Below are positions 30,191 to 38,934 of a stretch of DNA of 64,000 nt, one piece after another. The notes beneath the pieces are model-generated. The model was not told the DNA's origin. It searched no databases and worked only from the letters and a program-made list of their open reading frames with translations. The position numbers and the translations under genes were made by a program. Numbering within the stretch: the first letter of the stretch is position 1; every line of letters starts with the position of its first letter. This DNA comes from Filomicrobium sp. (GTDB lineage: Bacteria > Pseudomonadota > Alphaproteobacteria > Rhizobiales > Hyphomicrobiaceae): assembly GCA_017792465.1 (NCBI GenBank), contig CP051234.1:3938501-4002500 (forward strand). Direction: 5' to 3'.

Positions 30191-31648
30191 ATGGGTAAGC
30201 AGCTTTTTTCATTTTTGCTCTCTGTGGCCATTAGCTTGCTGGCGCCGCTCGGTGCTGGTGCGAGCGATGGCGTGCATTTGCCTTATACCTGCGCGGTCAA
30301 AAACGGGCTGCCTCACCTCACGTCTTCTGCGACACAGCGCTTCGAGATTGTCGGGCATCGCCAGAAGCGGGTTTATCGCGCCTGTCTTGAGCGCGGCGGC
30401 ACCGATTGCCGCTCGATGATCGTGCATAGCTTCAGATTGCGCTGCGGCAGCGTGATCGTTCCCTGGGTTCAAGTCGCTGCGGCGATCCGCTCGGCAAAGA
30501 TCGGCGATTCCTGGATCAAGGACGGTCAGCTCAATCTCGTCATCAAGGACGCCAAGGCGAATGCAGCAGGCAAGAAAGGTCTGCAGTTTGTGCTGCCGGT
30601 GGGCTATGCGCCGCTTGCCGAGCTTGGGGCAATCCTGGAGGCTGATCCAACTTCGACCGTTCTTGCGCCGTTGACGACGGGGTCGACCTCGGAGAGCCAT
30701 GCGGCGATCGATAAGGCGGTGGTGGAAGAGGCCGTCTACAGCACGTCGACGATACCGGCTCTATTGGATGACGGGTCGATTTATGATCCGTGGGAACCGA
30801 CAGTCCACAAGGTGCTGGCTGAACGTGCGAGTGCAAGCTCAAGCGCAGGCGTGCCGGTCATGAGCGAGCCAACGCCCGCCAGCAGTGGCGGCGTTATGGC
30901 TTTGCTGGTCGTTTTGGCTGGATCGAGCCTGATCGCGGCGGCGGGTTGGTTCGGGCGGCGGCATTTTGCTTTGTCAGCCGATACCATGGCGCAGTTAAAA
31001 GCTGCCGAAGGCGGATCCGGCAGGGCGGATCAGTTGCTGGGTCATTTGCAAAGCGGTGCCTTTGCCGGGATCGGGGGGCTGGCGGCCAAGGTCAGGTCGA
31101 GGTGGCTCTCCTATAAGTGGAATACCTTCGGCGCCGAAAAGCCCTGGGTTTGGCGGAACGACAACATCGCGAATGGAGCGAAGTCGGCGGAAGCCTTGTA
31201 TTCGAGGGCCGATGAGGCGGTCAAAGCGCTCGGGCCGGCGTCGGCATTGCGCGATACGCTCTCCTCTGAGCTGAAAGTCGTGCGGCAGCGGCTCGATGGT
31301 TTACGTGGCGGGCCGGATGATGCGCCTCGTACCGCGAAACTGGCTTCAAGTCTGCGCTCGGCCGTTCGCGATCTTCAACGCATCGGTCGTATTGCAGAAA
31401 GTGCAGCGTCCAGCGTCAAGGCCGGGCGTGACGAATTCGCCGTGCCGAAGTCACGGGCGGAAGCCTACGAGGTTCTAGGGTTGAACCCGGATGCCTCCGA
31501 AGCCAACCTCAAGCGCATCGTTGATGCGTTGCGGATGGGGTGGCATCCCGACCATGCCAAAGATGCCTCCGACAAGGCCTTGCGCGAGGAGCGGACCAAG
31601 CAGATCAACATCGCCTGGGACCTCATTGTCGGCAAACGCGCCGCTTAA
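30191..31648 (+). CDS. Membrane-anchored J-domain protein with secreted N-terminal domain
   Basis: From ATG 30191 the product has 485 residues: signal peptide (MGKQLFSFLLSVAISLLAPLGAGA), an exported domain with four cysteines (residues 34, 65, 73, 85), a membrane segment (~233-253), a helical cytoplasmic region, and a C-terminal J domain (~423-485) with HPD at 452-454. J domains stimulate the Hsp70 ATPase, so the cytoplasmic end probably recruits DnaK to the membrane. A GTG at 30180 and an ATG at 30122 are alternative starts. It lies in the same direction as the solenoid-protein gene 167 nt upstream. The exported domain is not one I recognise. Confidence 0.75.
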   Translation: MGKQLFSFLLSVAISLLAPLGAGASDGVHLPYTCAVKNGLPHLTSSATQRFEIVGHRQKRVYRACLERGGTDCRSMIVHSFRLRCGSVIVPWVQVAAAIRSAKIGDSWIKDGQLNLVIKDAKANAAGKKGLQFVLPVGYAPLAELGAILEADPTSTVLAPLTTGSTSESHAAIDKAVVEEAVYSTSTIPALLDDGSIYDPWEPTVHKVLAERASASSSAGVPVMSEPTPASSGGVMALLVVLAGSSLIAAAGWFGRRHFALSADTMAQLKAAEGGSGRADQLLGHLQSGAFAGIGGLAAKVRSRWLSYKWNTFGAEKPWVWRNDNIANGAKSAEALYSRADEAVKALGPASALRDTLSSELKVVRQRLDGLRGGPDDAPRTAKLASSLRSAVRDLQRIGRIAESAASSVKAGRDEFAVPKSRAEAYEVLGLNPDASEANLKRIVDALRMGWHPDHAKDASDKALREERTKQINIAWDLIVGKRAA

Positions 31649-31793
31649 GACCGTCATCACATCGCCGGATCGTTGCAAATGGGTTGCTAGCGAAGAGCTG
31701 CCGGTTGCTGCCCCATGGCCGTCGCGAATTTGCTGTTGGCCGGCCGATGCGGGACTATGCTGGCGGCGTTGGTGATGGACACAGGGCGTGGCC

Positions 31794-32474
31794 ATGGCAG
31801 AAACCGAGCAGGATCCCTTTTTGGAAGCGCGTCGCGAGATGGTTGAGACCGTCGAAGCGGAACTCCGGCTGCTGGAAACCGAGTCAGATTTGCAGCTGGA
31901 CTATAGGCGCGTTCTCGACGTGATGGGGCAGGTCCCGCGTCATGAATTCGTTGTGCCCGGGATGGAGCGCTATGCCTACCAAAATACCGCGCAATCTATC
32001 GGGCTTGGGCAGACGATTTCGCAACCTTTGATCGTGGCCTTGATGACGGCGCTGGCCGATGTCGACCGCTCGTCAAAGGTTCTCGAAGTTGGCACCGGGT
32101 CGGGGTATCAGGCCGCCGTGCTCGCGCGTCTTGCCGGTCATGTCTATTCCATCGAAGTGGTTGAGCCGCTGGCGGTTCGGGCCCAACAGGCACTGATGCG
32201 TCTTGGCGTCGAAAACGTGTCGATCCGGACCGGCGATGGGCATGCCGGATGGCCCGAACATGCGCCCTATGATGCGATTGTCGTCACGGCCGCTCCTGAA
32301 ACGGTTCCGCAAGCGCTGATTGATCAACTCAAGCCCGGTGGTCGCCTTGTCATTCCGGTTGGCGGAACGGATCAGGAACTCGTCGTCATCGGGAAGGCTG
32401 GCGACGGCACGGTTCGACAGCGCGATGTGATCCCCGTGCGCTTCGTCCCGTTCACAGGGGCCTCGGACACTTAA
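31794..32474 (+). CDS. pcm: Protein-L-isoaspartate O-methyltransferase
   Basis: This enzyme methylates L-isoaspartyl residues so that damaged proteins can be repaired. GQTISQPLIVALM is the family's substrate-region motif, LEVGTGSGYQAAVLA the AdoMet motif I, YSIEVVEPL motif II and GDGHAGWPEHAPYDAIVVTAA motifs III/IV. ATG 31794 is preceded by AGGG at 31783-31786; a GTG at 31788 is two codons earlier. The 226 residues match the family. Confidence 0.93.
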   Translation: MAETEQDPFLEARREMVETVEAELRLLETESDLQLDYRRVLDVMGQVPRHEFVVPGMERYAYQNTAQSIGLGQTISQPLIVALMTALADVDRSSKVLEVGTGSGYQAAVLARLAGHVYSIEVVEPLAVRAQQALMRLGVENVSIRTGDGHAGWPEHAPYDAIVVTAAPETVPQALIDQLKPGGRLVIPVGGTDQELVVIGKAGDGTVRQRDVIPVRFVPFTGASDT

Positions 32475-32624
32475 GGTTTTTCGGCCTTTTGCGCCAGAAT
32501 GCCGGTGCATTTCGATTGCCGTTTAGCCTGCTTTGGGCCTCTGCGATATCCGCCAATATTTTGTGACATGGTACTTATAGTGTACGCCCCAACGACGAAT
32601 TGGGTGACGAGGGAAAAGTTTTTC

Positions 32625-34499
32625 ATGGCGACAATCATCACCGTGCACGGCACCTTTGCGCATATCGGCGGGGTGCCGTCGGATTCGGCTTCTGCTGGCA
32701 TGGACGCGCAATGGTGGCAGTGCGCAAGCGCGACGGAGAAAGACCTGGAGCGGCTTGTCGAAGGGGTCGATGGTCCGGTCAAGTTCGAGCGGTTTATCTG
32801 GAGCGGTGACAACAGCGAGCTGGCACGCCGGGAAGCAGGCTCAAGGCTCCTGAAGCTGATGCTGCAGCTGGAAGCAGAAGGCGAATCCTACTGCGTCGTC
32901 GGTCACAGCCATGGCGGTTCGGTGATCTCCAATGCCTTGACCGAGGCGGCGGTTCGAAAAAAGCAGCTCGACGGTCTCAAGCGCTGGATCACGGTTGGCA
33001 CTCCGTTTGTCAGCCTGCGCCGGGAAAATCTGTTGTTCTTGCGGCTGACGCTCATTCAGAAGGCGATGTTTGTCGCGTCGCTGATGCTGTTGTTGATGTT
33101 TGGCGCCTACGTTATCGGCGAGATGGTAAGCGGCGGGTTCAACTTCGACCGCCAGAATGCGCTCCTTCGCTTTGGCACCTACGCCGTCTTGATGAGTTTG
33201 CCGTTCCTGCTGTTCTGGGGCGTTTTCAAATTCCTCGACATGCGCAAACTTTATTTCTACCGGCCCAAGACGCTGGCGTGGGCGGGTAAGAATTTCGCGC
33301 CGCGATGGCTTGGGCTTTGGCACAAAGATGACGAAGCCCTCTCTGGTTTGAGTTCGATCAGCGGGATCAAGCTTGAGATCTTCCACCGCGATTTTGCCGT
33401 GCCGTTCTTCAGCTTGTTGGCCGTCTTCTTGTTGCCGGTCATCTATTTCTCAATGCTCGCGTCACCGCGTCTGATGGTCGATATCGCCGAATTCATGCGC
33501 GACGATTTCTATTCAATCCCGCAGTACGAAAAGCAGGAAGCGCAGGTGATCGCCAGCCGCCAGAACGTTCGCCAGTTGCGCCGGTCGTTGCGTCAGGCGC
33601 GGCGGGATCGCGATAACGTGGAAACAGGCGGCAATCTCGTTCAGCGTTTTGATGCTGACAAGAAGGTCGAGCAGCTCAAAAAGATGCTGGATGGTGCGCG
33701 CGAGAAGATGCACGAGGAAAACCCCAACCTCCTGCCGGTCGAACGGGCGTTGCGCTTCAAGCGACGGTTCCTGGAAAAGGATGGCAAGCCTTGTGAAGGC
33801 GGGACGCTGTGCGGCGGTGGACGGGATTTCGCGCTCAATTCGAAGCTGTTGTTTCACATCGTCACCGATGAAGCCGCGAGCCTCGTTGTCGATGATGATC
33901 TTTGGAAGGGGCGGTTCGGGCTGCTGGCGCGGCTCATCCTGCCGGTGATCCTGGTGCCGATCGTATTTGGCGTTATCGCTGTTATTCTCGTTTTACTCGT
34001 CAATGCCATCGCGGGGTTCGTGAGCCGGCAGCTCAGTGTGGTTCTCGATCGACTGACGTGGCTGGAATTGAAGCGTTCCGCACTTGGCAACGATACTGAA
34101 ACCGAAGTCGCGCTGACGGCCAGTCCGACGCCCGCTTGGATCAAACAGGCGCCGCCGCCGCTCCCTGCTGAGCTTGGCCAGCAGATCACCGGCTACAGCA
34201 ACGGTATCGCTATTCATTCGCTTGAGAAGTTCCGCAACGCGATTGGCGAACTGGCTTTCTCGGATGGACGCCAGAAGGACAGCCAGCACGACGTGTACTC
34301 GTATCTCACCTGGCGCGAGTTGATCCACTCGTCTTATTTCGAAGTGCCGCAGTTCCGCTGGCTGCTGGCCGAGGCGATTGCATCGACGGGGGCTTTCAAG
34401 CGCAGCGCGGATTTTGACGATTCTGATGCGGTACGCGAAGCGGCCTCCTGGCTGTCTGACGTCGATACCAGTGATACGGAGGCGCGTGGGGTGGCTTAA
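32625..34499 (+). CDS. Multi-spanning membrane protein with alpha/beta-hydrolase N-terminal domain
   Basis: The 624-residue product opens with an alpha/beta-hydrolase fold: ITVHGTFAH at residues 5-13 (oxyanion region) and GHSHGG at 93-98 with Ser95 as likely nucleophile. Four membrane segments follow (~142-165, 181-203, 258-279, 433-463). A charged coiled-coil-like stretch lies at ~300-365 (RQNVRQLRRSLRQARRDRD). A lipase or esterase role is inferred; I cannot assign the acid and His residues with confidence. GAGGGA at 32609-32614 precedes the ATG. The last 13 codons are duplicated 1.47 kb downstream. Confidence 0.7.
   Translation: MATIITVHGTFAHIGGVPSDSASAGMDAQWWQCASATEKDLERLVEGVDGPVKFERFIWSGDNSELARREAGSRLLKLMLQLEAEGESYCVVGHSHGGSVISNALTEAAVRKKQLDGLKRWITVGTPFVSLRRENLLFLRLTLIQKAMFVASLMLLLMFGAYVIGEMVSGGFNFDRQNALLRFGTYAVLMSLPFLLFWGVFKFLDMRKLYFYRPKTLAWAGKNFAPRWLGLWHKDDEALSGLSSISGIKLEIFHRDFAVPFFSLLAVFLLPVIYFSMLASPRLMVDIAEFMRDDFYSIPQYEKQEAQVIASRQNVRQLRRSLRQARRDRDNVETGGNLVQRFDADKKVEQLKKMLDGAREKMHEENPNLLPVERALRFKRRFLEKDGKPCEGGTLCGGGRDFALNSKLLFHIVTDEAASLVVDDDLWKGRFGLLARLILPVILVPIVFGVIAVILVLLVNAIAGFVSRQLSVVLDRLTWLELKRSALGNDTETEVALTASPTPAWIKQAPPPLPAELGQQITGYSNGIAIHSLEKFRNAIGELAFSDGRQKDSQHDVYSYLTWRELIHSSYFEVPQFRWLLAEAIASTGAFKRSADFDDSDAVREAASWLSDVDTSDTEARGVA
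34458..34497 (+). repeat. Direct repeat, copy 1 (3' end of hydrolase gene)
   Basis: These 40 nt encode DVDTSDTEARGVA and the first stop base. They recur at 35931-35970 with three differences (GAC/GAT, AGT/AGC, CGT/CGC), all at third codon positions and all synonymous. The two copies flank the histidine kinase gene. Confidence 0.85.
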
Positions 34500-34544
34500 A
34501 CCGCCCCGCGTTGGTCGGCAGCGTTGGCAGTGGCAATGCGCATT

Positions 34545-35828
34545 TTATGAAGCGTTGGGGCGAGATATTGGAAGGCGCAGCCTGAACGTTGTGCCTTTGC
34601 CGACGCCTTCGCTCTCCGCCAGAGCAAGCCCGCCATGTGCTTCGAGGATGGTTTTGACAATCGACAGGCCTAAGCCCGTTGAGGTTTCGCCGTCTGTCGG
34701 TCGCGCGGAGAGTGTGCGGAACGGCTGAAATGCCGTTGCCAAGTCGTCCTGGGTCATGCCTTGGCCGGTGTCAGCAATGGAGATTTCAGCAAGGTTGTCT
34801 TCTTCCAGCAGGGAAGTAGCGATCGCGACCTTACTACCGGGCGGGGAATACTTGATGGCGTTGCTCAGCACGTTGCCAATAGCTTCGATCAGCTTGTCTT
34901 CATCGCCCCAAAGTTCGACGCTGTCGTCTAGCGAAGTCTGGACTTCGATATCTTTTGCTTTCGCCTGTTCGAGGTAGAGCCCCAGAGCCGTTTGAACAGC
35001 TCTACTGAGCGGCAATTTGGCCGCGTTCAAGGTGATCGTAGCGGCTTCCTGCTTGGCGGCTTCGAGCAGGTTCTTGATCATCGTGTCCATACGGTCGCTG
35101 GCGTTCAGTATGGAACTTGATGCCTTGGCCAGTTGCTGCGCCAGCACGCCTTCGGGTGGAGCTACCGATTGAATGTATTCGGCGCGGCTGATGACGGCCG
35201 TCAAAGGGCTGCGCAGGTCGTGGGCGACCATGCCCAGAATTTTCGACTTGAAGAGGTTTGCCTGATTGGCAGCATTATGCTGAAGGGCGAGGCGTTTGAT
35301 CATGCGCTCGCGTTCCTCGTCGTGGTCGATGCGTTGCAGTTCGGCTTCCGCACGGCTGCCGAAAATGCGCAGGATACCTTCAAGGCGTTGGACGGCTTCG
35401 ACGGGCTCGTTGGAAATGGCGGCCAGATGGCCTGAGACCTTTCCGGTGCTGTCGTGCAGGGGGACGCCGCAATAGCTTTGGCGGAAATTGGGTTCCTTTG
35501 GAAATCGGACAGCGACTTCTTTCGGGATGACAATTATCTGTCCGCCATAGACTAGCTGGCATGGCGTGCCTTCCAGGTCGTATTCAACGGGGACGCCGAA
35601 CTGACCATCCTTCCAGCTGAGGCGAGCCCTTGCCCTTTTGGGCGGGTTTCCAAGGCCGACTGTGATGATGATGAGGTTGACGCTCATCACACCGTGCAGA
35701 TCCCGCACTAGGGCTGCCAGATATTCGTCGCCAAATTTGCCGGCGATGCTGGAGGCCAGTCGGTAGATGGCGTCGGTATCGAAGTCCTTTGACGCGAGAG
35801 GTGAGGGCGGGATTGTGGCTTCAGACAT
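34545..35828 (-). CDS. GAF-domain sensor histidine kinase
   Basis: The 427-residue protein has no membrane segment. Residues ~20-170 resemble a GAF sensor domain (SYCGVPLHDSTGKVSGHLA near its end), followed by a short coiled coil. The HisKA dimerisation box GMVAHDLRSPL carries the phosphorylated His, and the HATPase domain has N (NVLSNAIKYSPPGS), G1 (DTGQGM) and G2 (GLGLSIVK) boxes. It is a cytoplasmic two-component kinase; no response regulator gene is adjacent. ATG 35828 is preferred over TTG 35831. It is convergent with the hydrolase gene and bracketed by 40-nt direct repeats. Confidence 0.92.
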   Translation of the reverse strand: MSEATIPPSPLASKDFDTDAIYRLASSIAGKFGDEYLAALVRDLHGVMSVNLIIITVGLGNPPKRARARLSWKDGQFGVPVEYDLEGTPCQLVYGGQIIVIPKEVAVRFPKEPNFRQSYCGVPLHDSTGKVSGHLAAISNEPVEAVQRLEGILRIFGSRAEAELQRIDHDEERERMIKRLALQHNAANQANLFKSKILGMVAHDLRSPLTAVISRAEYIQSVAPPEGVLAQQLAKASSSILNASDRMDTMIKNLLEAAKQEAATITLNAAKLPLSRAVQTALGLYLEQAKAKDIEVQTSLDDSVELWGDEDKLIEAIGNVLSNAIKYSPPGSKVAIATSLLEEDNLAEISIADTGQGMTQDDLATAFQPFRTLSARPTDGETSTGLGLSIVKTILEAHGGLALAESEGVGKGTTFRLRLPISRPNAS

Positions 35829-35930
35829 CAACGAAACTCATACGGCAATAGGCTGATCACGAATTTATTACTTTCCAGTCGGAAAGTGCAAAAAGTTCTT
35901 TTGCATAGAGGGTGGCTGCGTGCACTGATC

Positions 35931-35972
35931 GATGTCGATACCAGCGATACGGAGGCGCGCGGGGTGGCTTGA
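35931..35972 (+). pseudogene. Direct repeat, copy 2: orphan 3' tail of the hydrolase gene
   Basis: Bases 35931-35970 repeat the final codons of the hydrolase gene (DVDTSDTEARGVA, then TGA at 35970-35972). Three differences from copy 1 are all synonymous. Upstream in frame only Trp-Leu might be shared, followed by a three-codon insertion, so similarity ends there. It is either the remnant of a paralogous gene or the displaced 3' end left by insertion of the kinase segment. Confidence 0.6.
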
Positions 35973-36001
35973 GGTGGCCGATGCTGCACGTTTAGCGTTG
36001 G

Positions 36002-36024
36002 ATCCCAGGGACGAGCCCTGGGAT
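36002..36024. repeat. REP-like palindromic element
   Basis: ATCCCAGGG (36002-36010) and CCCTGGGAT (36016-36024) form a perfect 9-bp stem around ACGAG. Read as CATCCCAGGG...CCCTGGGATC it resembles the dispersed intergenic palindromes common in alphaproteobacterial genomes. It lies between the 3' end of uvrD and the kinase start and is followed by an 8-nt tandem repeat GACAGTTG x2 (36025-36040). Confidence 0.6.
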
Positions 36025-36067
36025 GACAGTTGGACAGTTGGGGGACAAAGGTGCCCGCGCGATTAGG

Positions 36068-38803
36068 TCAGGGCCGTTCGACGAAGTCGGCGGCGACGCG
36101 TTTTTCGCCGGCCTTTTCGAAGTCGATCGTAAGCTTGTTGCCGTCGACCTGGGTGATCGTCCCGTAGCCGAACTTCTGATGGAAGATGCGTTCGCCGGTT
36201 TTGAAGTCGGTCTCGATCGTTGAAGCGGCGACGAGTTCGCCTTCGATAGTTTTTGGGCGGCGCGGATTGCGCTGCATACCTTTGGGGACTTTGGCTTTCC
36301 CCCTGGTGTCGAATTCCGATTTGCTTGCCGCCTGCCAGGCTTGCGCACGCTTCCAGCCGGGCGTGTCGTAGGTCGACGTGCGCTCGTTCCATTCGCTGGC
36401 CGCCGCGGATTTGTCGAAGCGGCTTTGACCGTACGGGTTGTTGCCGAACGGGCTTTGGGTGGCGAAGTTCTTGTAGCTGCCTGAGAACGGCGACGAGGCT
36501 TCCTTGACCTCGACGTGGGCTTCAGGCAGTTCGTCAACGAAGCGGGAGGGAACGGCGGATTGATAGAGCCCGCGGTTGCGCCGGTTCTGGGTGAAGGAGA
36601 CGTGGGCGCGTTTCTTGGCGCGGGTCAGGCCGACGTAGGCAAGGCGGCGTTCTTCTTCGAGGCCGGCTTTGCCGGATTCATCGAGCGTGCGCTGGCTGGG
36701 GAACAAGCCTTCTTCCCAGCCGGTCAGGAAGACGGTGTCGAATTCGAGGCCCTTGGCGGCGTGTAGCGTCATCAACGAGACGCGGTCGCCGTCGTCGCCC
36801 TGTTCGGTGTCCATGACGAGCGAGACGTGCTCCAGGAAGCCGGCCATCGATTCAAACTCGTGCATGAAGCGGACGAGTTCTTTCAGGTTTTCGAGCCGCG
36901 ATTGGGCTTGCGGGCTTTTATCGTTCTGCCACATCGCGGTGTAGCCGGACTCGTCCAAAATGAGTTCGGCCAGTTCGGTATGCGAAAGTTCTTGTAGCTG
37001 CTGGCGCCAGCGCTCGAAATGGCTGAGGAGTTCGGCGAGCGAACGGCGCGCCTTGCCGGAGATATCGTCGGTTTCGACAATCATGCGGGCGGCGGTGAAC
37101 ATCGAGACGTCAAGGGCGCGGGCGAGATCGCGCACGCGTTTGACGGACGTGTCGCCGATGCCGCGTTTGGGCACGTTGACGATGCGTTCGAACTTGAGGT
37201 CGTGATCCGGGTTGACGGTCAGTTCGAGGTAGGCGATCGCGTCCTTGATTTCGGCGCGTTCATAGAAGCGGGGGCCGCCGATGACGCGATAGGGCAGTCC
37301 GACGGTGATGAAGCGGTCTTCGATGGCGCGCATCTGGTAGGAGGCGCGAACGAGAATGGCGATCTCGTTCAGCTCATGTCCCTCGCGGCGCAAGGTTTCG
37401 ATGTTGTCGCAAATGGAGCGGGCTTCTTCTTCGTCGTCCCAGAGGCCGGCGACGGTGACCTTCTCGCCGTGCTCGCCATCGGTGAAGAGCGTCTTGCCGA
37501 GGCGGCCTTCGTTCGAGGTGATGAGGTGCGAGGCGGCAGCCAGGATGTGGCCGGTGGAGCGATAGTTGCGTTCCAGGCGGATGACGGCCGCGCCGGGGAA
37601 GTCTTTTTCGAAGCGAAGGATGTTGTCGACTTCGGCGCCGCGCCAGCCGTAGATCGACTGGTCGTCGTCGCCGACGCAGCACAGGTTGGGCGGTCCGCGG
37701 TCGGAGGTCGTCGGGGCGAGGAGACGCAGCCACATGTATTGGGCGACGTTGGTGTCCTGATACTCGTCGACGAGGATGTATTTGAAGCGCTGGCGGTAGT
37801 CTTCCAGGACATCGCGGTTTTCGAGGAAGAGCCGCAGGCATTCGAGTAGCAGATCGCCGAAGTCGCAGGCGTTCAGCTCTTTCAGGCGGCGCTGGTAGGC
37901 GGCATAAAGATCGCGGCCCTTGCCGCCAGCGAACCCGTAGGCCTCGTTTTTCGGGATCTTGTCGGGTGTCAGGCCGCGGTTTTTCCAGCTATCGATCAGG
38001 GCGGCGAGCTGGCGGGCGGGCCAGCGGTCTTTATCTAATCCTTCGGCTTCGATGACCTGCTTCAGCAAGCGCAACTGGTCGTCCATGTCGAGGATGGTGA
38101 AGCCCTGCTTGAGGCCGACGAGTTCGGCATGGCGGCGCAGGATCTTGACGCAGATCGAGTGGAAGGTGCCGAGCCACGGCATGCCTTCGAGCGTATCGTC
38201 CATGTAGGATTCGATGCGCTGTTTCATTTCGCGAGAGGCCTTGTTGGTGAAGGTCACCGCGAGGATCTGCGAGGGCCAGGCGCGGCGGGTCGCAATGATG
38301 TGGGCGATGCGGGTCGTCAGCACGCGGGTCTTGCCGGTGCCGGCACCGGCGAGGACGAGAACCGGACCATCGAGGGTTTCGACGGCCAGGCGCTGCTCGG
38401 TGTTGAGTTTATCGAGATAGGAGGCGTTGTGACCGGCTGCAGGTGTGCGGGCAGAGGCCGCCATCGCGCGTTCGGAAATCGAGCCCGATCTTTTGGGGGG
38501 CGGGGCTGGTTCGGGCGGGCTCGATTGCCGTTCCGGCACGGGATCGCCTGCCGGCGACCAGTCGTCTTCGCCGGGGGCTTCGTGCATGCCCGCATAAGGC
38601 TCGTCGAACGGAAACGGCGCTTCATCAAAACCTGCAGCCGCAGACGGCATCGCGCCTTCGCTCGCTTCGTTTTGCGGAAGGTCGAAGGGGATCTCGTCGT
38701 CGGCGGTTTCGAACTCGGCCTCGGGTTCGTAACGCACATGTTCATCGAAAGGCAGCTCGGGGGCATCACCCAAGTTTGCTTTTTTCTTGCGAGTCGCTGT
38801 CAT
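36068..38803 (-). CDS. uvrD: ATP-dependent DNA helicase UvrD/PcrA
   Basis: This superfamily 1A 3'-5' helicase acts in excision and mismatch repair. Walker A is AGAGTGKTRV, motif II VDEYQDTN, motif III GDDDQSIYGWRGA, and motif IV-VI regions include ERNYRST and VSLMTLHAAKGLEFD. A C-terminal Tudor-like domain (GERIFHQKFGYGTITQVDG onward), which in PcrA contacts RNA polymerase, is present. The N-terminal ~125 residues are an acidic, Pro-rich tail missing in E. coli UvrD, giving 911 residues. ATG 38803 follows GGGA; the frame open to 38836 is a likely over-extension. Confidence 0.95.
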   Translation of the reverse strand: MTATRKKKANLGDAPELPFDEHVRYEPEAEFETADDEIPFDLPQNEASEGAMPSAAAGFDEAPFPFDEPYAGMHEAPGEDDWSPAGDPVPERQSSPPEPAPPPKRSGSISERAMAASARTPAAGHNASYLDKLNTEQRLAVETLDGPVLVLAGAGTGKTRVLTTRIAHIIATRRAWPSQILAVTFTNKASREMKQRIESYMDDTLEGMPWLGTFHSICVKILRRHAELVGLKQGFTILDMDDQLRLLKQVIEAEGLDKDRWPARQLAALIDSWKNRGLTPDKIPKNEAYGFAGGKGRDLYAAYQRRLKELNACDFGDLLLECLRLFLENRDVLEDYRQRFKYILVDEYQDTNVAQYMWLRLLAPTTSDRGPPNLCCVGDDDQSIYGWRGAEVDNILRFEKDFPGAAVIRLERNYRSTGHILAAASHLITSNEGRLGKTLFTDGEHGEKVTVAGLWDDEEEARSICDNIETLRREGHELNEIAILVRASYQMRAIEDRFITVGLPYRVIGGPRFYERAEIKDAIAYLELTVNPDHDLKFERIVNVPKRGIGDTSVKRVRDLARALDVSMFTAARMIVETDDISGKARRSLAELLSHFERWRQQLQELSHTELAELILDESGYTAMWQNDKSPQAQSRLENLKELVRFMHEFESMAGFLEHVSLVMDTEQGDDGDRVSLMTLHAAKGLEFDTVFLTGWEEGLFPSQRTLDESGKAGLEEERRLAYVGLTRAKKRAHVSFTQNRRNRGLYQSAVPSRFVDELPEAHVEVKEASSPFSGSYKNFATQSPFGNNPYGQSRFDKSAAASEWNERTSTYDTPGWKRAQAWQAASKSEFDTRGKAKVPKGMQRNPRRPKTIEGELVAASTIETDFKTGERIFHQKFGYGTITQVDGNKLTIDFEKAGEKRVAADFVERP

Positions 38804-38934
38804 GGTCCCAGTATAGCAGGGTTTTCGCGGCGGCAATCAGGCCGCTCCGGAGGCTCCACAGGGCTTCGGGCTCGGGAGTATGAGGATTTTGGCCGCACCT
38901 TTGGCGGGTGTGCAGTATTGCGCCAGCTTTACCG

